DNA of 10,058 nt from an uncultured Planctomycetaceae bacterium (GTDB lineage: Bacteria > Planctomycetota > Planctomycetia > Pirellulales > Pirellulaceae): NCBI GenBank assembly GCA_903927685.1, contig CAIYOB010000653.1:1-10058 (forward strand). The letters run 5' to 3'. Shown one piece after another: positions 6,009-10,058 of this stretch (positions within the stretch are counted from its first letter, which is position 1; each line of letters begins with the position of its first letter). The notes beneath the pieces were generated by a model, which saw only the letters and a list, made by a program, of their open reading frames with translations, was not told the origin of the DNA and did not search any database. The position numbers and the translations under genes were made by a program.

Positions 6009-7511
6009 CTACGGGCCGAGGATCTTGTCCAGCTTTGCCTTGACTTCCCGTTTCAGTTCGGTGAGCTGCCGCTGTTGGTCGGGCGTGAGGTTCATGGTCT
6101 CCGCCGCAAAGGGCGGGATCAGGTGGAACTCGCGGTTCCGGCCGCCCGGCCCTCGCAAGCCACCTCGCTCGGGACCCGGGCCGGCGAACCCCAGCGATGG
6201 CCCCATCGGCAGTGGAGTCAGATCGGGCTCGACGAGCCGCACGGATTCCGGATTCATGCTGCGGACCAGCCGGATGAAATTGTGGATCCGGATCGCGTCC
6301 CCCTGAGGTCCGCGGCCCTGCGGAAAGCTGGCCGGGTCGCCTGACTTGGGGTCGCTGCGCTGCGAGCCGGCGCCGTGGACGTCGCGCCATTGGCCGAACA
6401 TGGATCCCAGCGAGCGGCCGAAGGAAACGTAGACGGCAGCCCGGCCGCCGGACGTGCCGTGCGTGGTCCCGGTCCAGTAGCACGGGAAGTCCTCTTGGCC
6501 CGCTTCGTTGGTGATCCGCGTACACGTGAACACGGGGGCGATGGCGGCGGATTGCGTCGTGTCGGGGCAGCGCGTGTAGTCGACAATGGTCTGCAACTCC
6601 TTGGCGTTGGGCAGCCGCCAGTCGCCATGGCCCAGGTAGTTCTCCCGGTTCCTGGCTTGGACCCACGCCAGCGCTTCCTCCCAACTCATGCCCGTCTGGC
6701 TGTCGTCCTTGGCCCACGCGAGTCCGGTCGCTTCGTCGGCAATGGTCCCGTCGCCGTTGTCCCGAAACTGGTTCTGGCCGTAGTTCGGGTTGCCGCGCAC
6801 GCAGAGGACGTAGAACGACTTTTCGCGGCCGCCCGGCATGGTCAAGTCGTATCCTTTAATGCGGCCATCGGCAAAGTTGACGCCAAACAGCTTGGTAGAC
6901 CCGGGCCGGGTCTCGTGGACGTAGGCCGTGCACGAGGCGTATTGCGAATCGATCACGCGCTCGCCGAAACGCTCGTCCCCGTAGACGAACGCGAAATACC
7001 TGGTGTCGATAAACGGCCTCAGGTTCGCCGCGTCGGCAGCGAAGGGACTGGGGTCCACGCCCTGAAAGTCGATCAGGGCGTAGAGTTCCTTGATCGTCGG
7101 CAGTCGCCAGTCGCTGTAACCGCCGAACTTGGCGGCATTCAGAGCCGCCGGGCGCGCTTGGGCTTGAGCCCAGGTCAGCTTGTCGTCGGGGTTCAACTCG
7201 CCGTCCCCGTTCACCTCCGGGCTGCATTGCCAAGTCAGTCCGGTGTGCTGCTCATCCACCGTCAGTCGGTCGGCGCTTCGTGTATACTTGGGCTCGGGGC
7301 CCTGGTACTGGGCGTCCTGGCCGAAGAACGGCTCGCCTGGCCGAGGCGTTGCCAGCAATTGGCCTTGATCGCTGAAAACACTCGTCTGCCCTGTGTCGAG
7401 CACGCAGTAGCGCAGCGTCGGCGGCTGCGGCGCAGGCTCGGATTGGGCCCCGCAGGGCGTGGCGACGAGCAGGAGCGTCAGGGTCAGGATCATCGGGTGT
7501 GAGCCGTTCAT
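6009..7511 (-). CDS. Exported protein with two DUF1566 (Lcl C-terminal) domains and a C-terminal helical module
   Basis: A 500-residue protein. ATG 7511 is chosen because it opens a signal peptide (hydrophobic MILTLTLLLVATPCGA, likely cut after GAQ at 23); the frame stays open to 7829, but that overlaps the preceding gene. No strong ribosome site is seen, and ATG 7493 is an alternative. Two DUF1566-type units follow: about 80-240 (TGLTWQC, LTWAQAQ, YSDWRLPTIKELYALIDF) and about 250-418 (FRDNGDGTIADEATGLAWAK, MSWEEALAWV, HGDWRLPNAKELQTIVDY). Each unit carries several cysteines that may pair outside the cytoplasm. DUF1566 occurs in secreted or surface proteins and has no established activity that I know. 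A Gly/Pro-rich linker (438-460) leads to residues 461-500, closely similar to a segment of the EF-hand protein at 9162-10007; the protein stops where that homologue continues TPEQ. It lies 76 nt behind the PQQ-type gene and converges with the phosphoesterase gene 16 nt away. Confidence 0.92.
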   Translation of the reverse strand: MNGSHPMILTLTLLLVATPCGAQSEPAPQPPTLRYCVLDTGQTSVFSDQGQLLATPRPGEPFFGQDAQYQGPEPKYTRSADRLTVDEQHTGLTWQCSPEVNGDGELNPDDKLTWAQAQARPAALNAAKFGGYSDWRLPTIKELYALIDFQGVDPSPFAADAANLRPFIDTRYFAFVYGDERFGERVIDSQYASCTAYVHETRPGSTKLFGVNFADGRIKGYDLTMPGGREKSFYVLCVRGNPNYGQNQFRDNGDGTIADEATGLAWAKDDSQTGMSWEEALAWVQARNRENYLGHGDWRLPNAKELQTIVDYTRCPDTTQSAAIAPVFTCTRITNEAGQEDFPCYWTGTTHGTSGGRAAVYVSFGRSLGSMFGQWRDVHGAGSQRSDPKSGDPASFPQGRGPQGDAIRIHNFIRLVRSMNPESVRLVEPDLTPLPMGPSLGFAGPGPERGGLRGPGGRNREFHLIPPFAAETMNLTPDQQRQLTELKREVKAKLDKILGP

Positions 7512-7587
7512 GCCGTGGGGCTTTCTGTCGCTACAGGGAGTTGCTGGTGCGCGGCGGAGGAAGGCCATCCGAGCGGTCGCCAATGGC

Positions 7588-8895
7588 TCACTCGGCCTCA
7601 ATACAGTAGAGGAAGCGATTCGAGCGGAGGAACAGCTGGCGGTCGCTGATTGCCGGCGAGGCGTTGAAGTCGGATTCGTCGGAGGCGAACTGATTGTGGG
7701 CGAGCACCTCGAAGGCTGGCTTGGCCGGTAGAACGTAGGTGCCGCCGGTGCGGCTGACGGCGTACAGTCGCTCGCCGCCGAGGACGATCGAGGCATAGAA
7801 GGGCTTGCCCGCTCCGGCACCGCCGGCACGTGGCAGCCGTTCGCGGTACAGGGACTTGCCCGTTGCCGCCTCGACGCAGTTGGCGATGCCCTGGTCGCTG
7901 ACCCAGTACAGGCACCCCTCGTGCAGGACGGGCGACGGAACGTACGAACTGTCGCGACTGCTCCAGAGGATGTGACTCGCGGTGACGTCCCCTTTGCCGC
8001 CGGCGCGGATCGCCACGGTCTGCTGCTCGGGATAGCCGCCCATCACGTAGACCACTCCGGCTTGAGCCACCGGGCTGGGCGCGACGTTGCCGCTGAGCCT
8101 CGTCGCCGCGTACCACTTGAGCTTTCCGGTGTCAGGGTTCAATCCCCACACTTCGCCGGGAACGCCGAGCACGAGTTCCTGGCGTCCGTCGGCGAGCGCG
8201 ACGACCAGAGGCGTGGCATAGGTCAGTTCCAAGGCGGCGGCTTCCGACTTCCACAGCACCTTTCCGCTCAACTTGTCCAAGGCGAGGAGCGTCCGGCTCT
8301 CCTCGGAAGCATTCACAATCAGCTTGTCGCCATCCAGGATCGGGCTGGCGGACGAGCCCCAGCGGCGATTCGAGGACTCGTGGCCCACCTCGGCGCGCCA
8401 CAATTCGGTTCCCTGAAAATCGAAGGCCAGGACTCCGGTCTTGCCGAAGAACACGTAGACGCGTTGGCCGTCGGTCACCGGCGTGCTGGACGCATAACCG
8501 TGTTCCGTGATGCCCATGCCGCCAAAGCGGTCTTCGGGCAGCACGGCATCCACGACGCGCGACCAGAGGACGTTGCCGTTGGTCCGCTGGAGACACAGCA
8601 GATGCCGCTTGAGGTCTTCCGGCCGGCCCGGCTTGCGCGTCTCGACACCATAGCCGGAATAGCACGTGACGAAGACGCGATCGCCGGAAACGATGGGGCT
8701 CGACGAGCCGGGCCCCGGCAGAGCCGTCTTCCACTGCAGATTCTGCGTGTCACTCCACTGCCACGGAACCTGGACGCCGGGACTAACGCCCTGGCCGCCG
8801 GGGCCGCGAAACTGCGGCCAATCGGCGCCGGCAACCGGGGGACTCAGGACCAGCGCCAGCAGCACAGACCAGAGGGGCGGGATACAGCGTTTCAT
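7588..8895 (-). CDS. Exported PQQ-like beta-propeller protein
   Basis: A 435-residue protein. ATG 8895 follows AGGAG at six nt. Residues 1-24 form a signal peptide (MKRCIPPLW, hydrophobic core, likely cut after AGA). WPQFRGPGGQGVS (26-38) opens the mature protein, as in many planctomycete PQQ-like repeat proteins. Propeller-blade motifs recur through the chain: SSPIVSGDRVFVTCY, CLQRTNGNVLW, SSTPVTDGQRVYVFF, ASPILDGDKLIVNASE, ALDKLSGKVLW, GLNPDTGKLKW, PSPVLHEGCLYWV, CVEAATGKSLY and NASPAISDRQLFLRS. This gives about seven or eight blades. No catalytic residues of quinoprotein dehydrogenases can be assigned with confidence, so I read it as a BamB/PQQ-repeat fold for binding rather than a proven dehydrogenase. 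The protein is expected in the periplasm or at the surface. It lies on the same strand as the DUF1566 gene and may be co-transcribed with it. Confidence 0.93.
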   Translation of the reverse strand: MKRCIPPLWSVLLALVLSPPVAGADWPQFRGPGGQGVSPGVQVPWQWSDTQNLQWKTALPGPGSSSPIVSGDRVFVTCYSGYGVETRKPGRPEDLKRHLLCLQRTNGNVLWSRVVDAVLPEDRFGGMGITEHGYASSTPVTDGQRVYVFFGKTGVLAFDFQGTELWRAEVGHESSNRRWGSSASPILDGDKLIVNASEESRTLLALDKLSGKVLWKSEAAALELTYATPLVVALADGRQELVLGVPGEVWGLNPDTGKLKWYAATRLSGNVAPSPVAQAGVVYVMGGYPEQQTVAIRAGGKGDVTASHILWSSRDSSYVPSPVLHEGCLYWVSDQGIANCVEAATGKSLYRERLPRAGGAGAGKPFYASIVLGGERLYAVSRTGGTYVLPAKPAFEVLAHNQFASDESDFNASPAISDRQLFLRSNRFLYCIEAE

Positions 8896-8952
8896 CGTGC
8901 TCTCCTGGGCAGTTGCGGATTCCGCCGCGTGCGGGCGGATGATTCACCAAGG

Positions 8953-9011
8953 AGGACGGATTGCCAATCCGTCCCACGTAGTTTGTAGGACGGATTGCCA
9001 ATCCGTCCCAC
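8953..9011. repeat. Two identical 25-bp palindromic repeats
   Basis: The 25-bp unit occurs at 8953-8977 and 8987-9011 with no mismatch and 9 bp between. Each contains a perfect inverted repeat of ggacggattg and caatccgtcc around one central c (8954-8974, 8988-9008), so each can form a strong hairpin. I recall this wording as an abundant dispersed repeat in planctomycete genomes, where its translations (such as TDCQSV or RIGNPS) appear in spurious proteins. The presence here is certain; the genome-wide abundance is recall. Confidence 0.92.
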
Positions 9012-9106
9012 ATCGCAGTACTTCTTGGCGTGAGTGCCATGCCGCTGAATCACAATCGACTTACGACGTCACGGCTCGAACTCATGAACAATCCTCGTTC
9101 GGGCGC

Positions 9107-9124
9107 GGTGCCGACGCCGGCACC
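9107..9124. terminator. GC-rich hairpin downstream of the EF-hand gene, weak terminator candidate
   Basis: ggtgccg and cggcacc form a perfect seven-base stem with a 4-nt loop, 38 nt after the stop of the minus-strand EF-hand gene. No T-run follows on the minus strand, so it is not a standard intrinsic terminator. It could slow transcription or protect a 3' end. Confidence 0.3.
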
Positions 9125-9161
9125 ACGAAAAACCGGGGGCTCATGACGATCAGCGGGCGTG

Positions 9162-10007
9162 CTATTCCAGAGGAGGACGCTGAGGACGCGCGGGACGGCC
9201 TTCCGGCGGCCCCGCTCCCAGGCCGCCCTGGCCGCCAGGGGGGCCAAAGCCCGGACCGGGCCGTCCACCGCCCTGGCCGCCAGGTCCGCCCGGCATGCCC
9301 GGCATGCCCGGCATGCCCGGTCCGCCTGGAAACGGCGGGCGCGCCTCCACCAGGATCTTCAACTGTTCGGGTGTCAGGATCCGTTCGAGCTTGGCCTTGG
9401 TTTCCTGCTCAAGTTCCGCGATCTTGGCGAGTTGCGATTGGCTGAGGCCCATCTGGTCCGCGGCAAAACGCGGGATGAGATGAAACTCGCCGCCCGGGCC
9501 GCCGGGACCTTCCGGCGCTCCGGGCTCATTTGCGAGAGGCCCGGCGGGAGGCTCCTGGCCGAGGCCGCCTTCGCGCGGTCCGATCCCATCCGGCCCCGGT
9601 CCCTGTCGGCCCATGCCGCGGCCGGGAGGTCCGAATCCCGGGCCGGCATTGCCGGGGCCCGCATTGCCGGGGCCGGCAAATCCGGGCCGCATCCCGACAC
9701 CTTGGGGCCGCAGCTCGTCGCGGGTGAGCTTGCCGTCGTTGTCCTGGTCCAGCTTCTTGAGCGCCGCAGACGCATTGGCGATTTCTTCGGCCGACAGCTC
9801 GCCATCTCCGTCCGTGTCCAGGGCCCGCATCAGGGGATGCAGCGGAGGACGGAACTCCGCCCCCGGCGGCCCCTGTTCCGACCCGCGACCGGGACGTCCT
9901 TCCGTCCCCGGCGGCGGCCCTCGCCGCTCGTCCGGCAACTGACCGAAAGTCAAACCGGCGAGCCAGGTCGCCGCAAGCACAACCATCATCGCTGCAACTC
10001 GTTTCAT
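9162..10007 (-). CDS. Exported EF-hand protein with Gly/Pro-rich linkers and LTxxQ-like helical module
   Basis: A 281-residue protein. ATG 10007 (MKRVAAMMVV) is chosen because GGAGAG lies five nt upstream; a reading from 10034 would put extra charged residues before the signal peptide (1-23, hydrophobic 4-21). Two EF-hand loops follow: DTDGDGELSAEE (64-75) and DQDNDGKLTRDE (87-98). Both have acidic residues at loop positions 1, 3, 5 and 12, or equivalents, so calcium binding is expected. Residues 102-172 are a Gly/Pro-rich linker with GPGNA repeats. Residues 174-220 form a helical module starting EFHLIPRFAADQMGL and ending ILTPEQLKIL, shared with the DUF1566 protein (22 of 40 identical) and resembling LTxxQ segments of Spy/CpxP-type periplasmic proteins. 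The tail (224-281) is Gly/Pro/Gln-rich with GMP repeats, partly collagen-like. It is probably a calcium-responsive periplasmic or surface protein. The partner is unknown, and Gly/Pro-rich EF-hand proteins are frequent in planctomycetes. Confidence 0.92.
   Translation of the reverse strand: MKRVAAMMVVLAATWLAGLTFGQLPDERRGPPPGTEGRPGRGSEQGPPGAEFRPPLHPLMRALDTDGDGELSAEEIANASAALKKLDQDNDGKLTRDELRPQGVGMRPGFAGPGNAGPGNAGPGFGPPGRGMGRQGPGPDGIGPREGGLGQEPPAGPLANEPGAPEGPGGPGGEFHLIPRFAADQMGLSQSQLAKIAELEQETKAKLERILTPEQLKILVEARPPFPGGPGMPGMPGMPGGPGGQGGGRPGPGFGPPGGQGGLGAGPPEGRPARPQRPPLE
9292..9318. repeat. Three perfect 9-bp tandem units in the EF-hand gene tail
   Basis: ggcatgccc is repeated exactly three times (9292-9300, 9301-9309, 9310-9318). 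On the minus strand it codes three Gly-Met-Pro triplets in the Gly/Pro-rich tail. Because the unit is three codons, copy-number change would keep the frame. Confidence 0.9.
9646..9675. repeat. Two 15-bp tandem units in the EF-hand gene linker
   Basis: gcattgccggggccc (9646-9660) is followed by gcattgccggggccg (9661-9675), 14 of 15 bases identical. They code two GPGNA pentapeptides in the linker between the EF-hands and the helical module. The unit is in frame, so the linker can lengthen or shorten by slippage. Confidence 0.88.
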
Positions 10008-10058
10008 ACGTTCTCTCCGATTCGTGAAATCCAAAAGGGCACAGGCATGATTCCGGAA

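Larger units (their letters stand above)
8896..9161. other. Intergenic region with paired palindromes and a GC hairpin
   Basis: 266 bp between the EF-hand gene and the PQQ-like gene, both on the minus strand. It holds two copies of a palindromic repeat (8953-8977, 8987-9011), a GC hairpin at 9107-9124, and the ribosome site of the PQQ-like gene just before 8895. I see no gene in it; open frames across it translate repeat DNA. The PQQ-like gene may have its own promoter here, but none can be pointed to. Confidence 0.6.

Noticed and set aside
7512..7829. N-terminal extension of the DUF1566 protein by 106 residues
   Set aside because: It overlaps the end of the PQQ-like gene, is Ser/Pro/Arg-rich, and would bury the signal peptide that starts at ATG 7511.
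7921..8988. Long plus-strand open frame (355 codons) opposite the PQQ-like gene
   Set aside because: Antisense to a recognisable propeller gene. Its end (TDCQSV) is translated from the palindromic repeat, a known kind of spurious planctomycete protein.
8953..9011. CRISPR array
   Set aside because: Only two repeats with a 9-bp spacer, each unit fully palindromic, and no cas gene nearby.

Overview
The window is about 10 kb of GC-rich bacterial DNA and reads as a planctomycete chromosome, most likely of the Pirellula/Planctomycetaceae type. The evidence is a combination of traits. There is a membrane-anchored Ser/Thr kinase with a cytoplasmic N-terminal extension, encoded directly behind a planctomycete-type ECF-like sigma factor. 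There is a secreted PQQ-type propeller opening with WPQFRGPGG, and a Gly/Pro-rich secreted EF-hand protein. There are also two kinds of short dispersed repeat that I associate from memory with planctomycete genomes. No rRNA, tRNA, transposase, phage gene or CRISPR array was seen.

Layout. (1) Positions 1-2654, minus strand: a sigma-70 family factor followed 5 nt later by a Ser/Thr kinase that runs off the left edge. These form a two-gene signalling operon. (2) 2655-2931: a 277-bp divergent intergenic region, the probable site of both promoters. (3) 2932-5992, plus strand: three genes joined by two ATGA start/stop overlaps. They encode a small single-pass membrane protein, an exported HEAT-repeat protein that may be a lipoprotein, and an exported calcineurin-like metallophosphoesterase with all metal motifs intact. 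(4) 6009-10007, minus strand: in transcription order, an exported EF-hand protein, an exported PQQ-like beta-propeller, and an exported protein with two DUF1566 (Lcl C-terminal) domains. The 266-bp gap between the first two carries two copies of a palindromic repeat.

The sigma/kinase pair is probably a cytoplasmic switch that senses through the kinase C-terminal part and acts on transcription. The three-gene plus-strand operon looks like a co-translated envelope module whose catalytic member is the phosphoesterase; I know no named system with this composition. In the minus-strand group the first and last proteins share a roughly 40-residue segment (22 of 40 identical, joined through Gly/Pro-rich linkers). 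This suggests that a small exported helical module, resembling LTxxQ (Spy/CpxP-type) segments, has been attached to different partners.

The most interesting points are the shared C-terminal module, the ATGA-coupled TM/HEAT/phosphoesterase operon, the repeat DNA translated in frame inside the kinase domain, and the paired palindromes at 8953-9011. No clearly novel defence or mobile system is visible.
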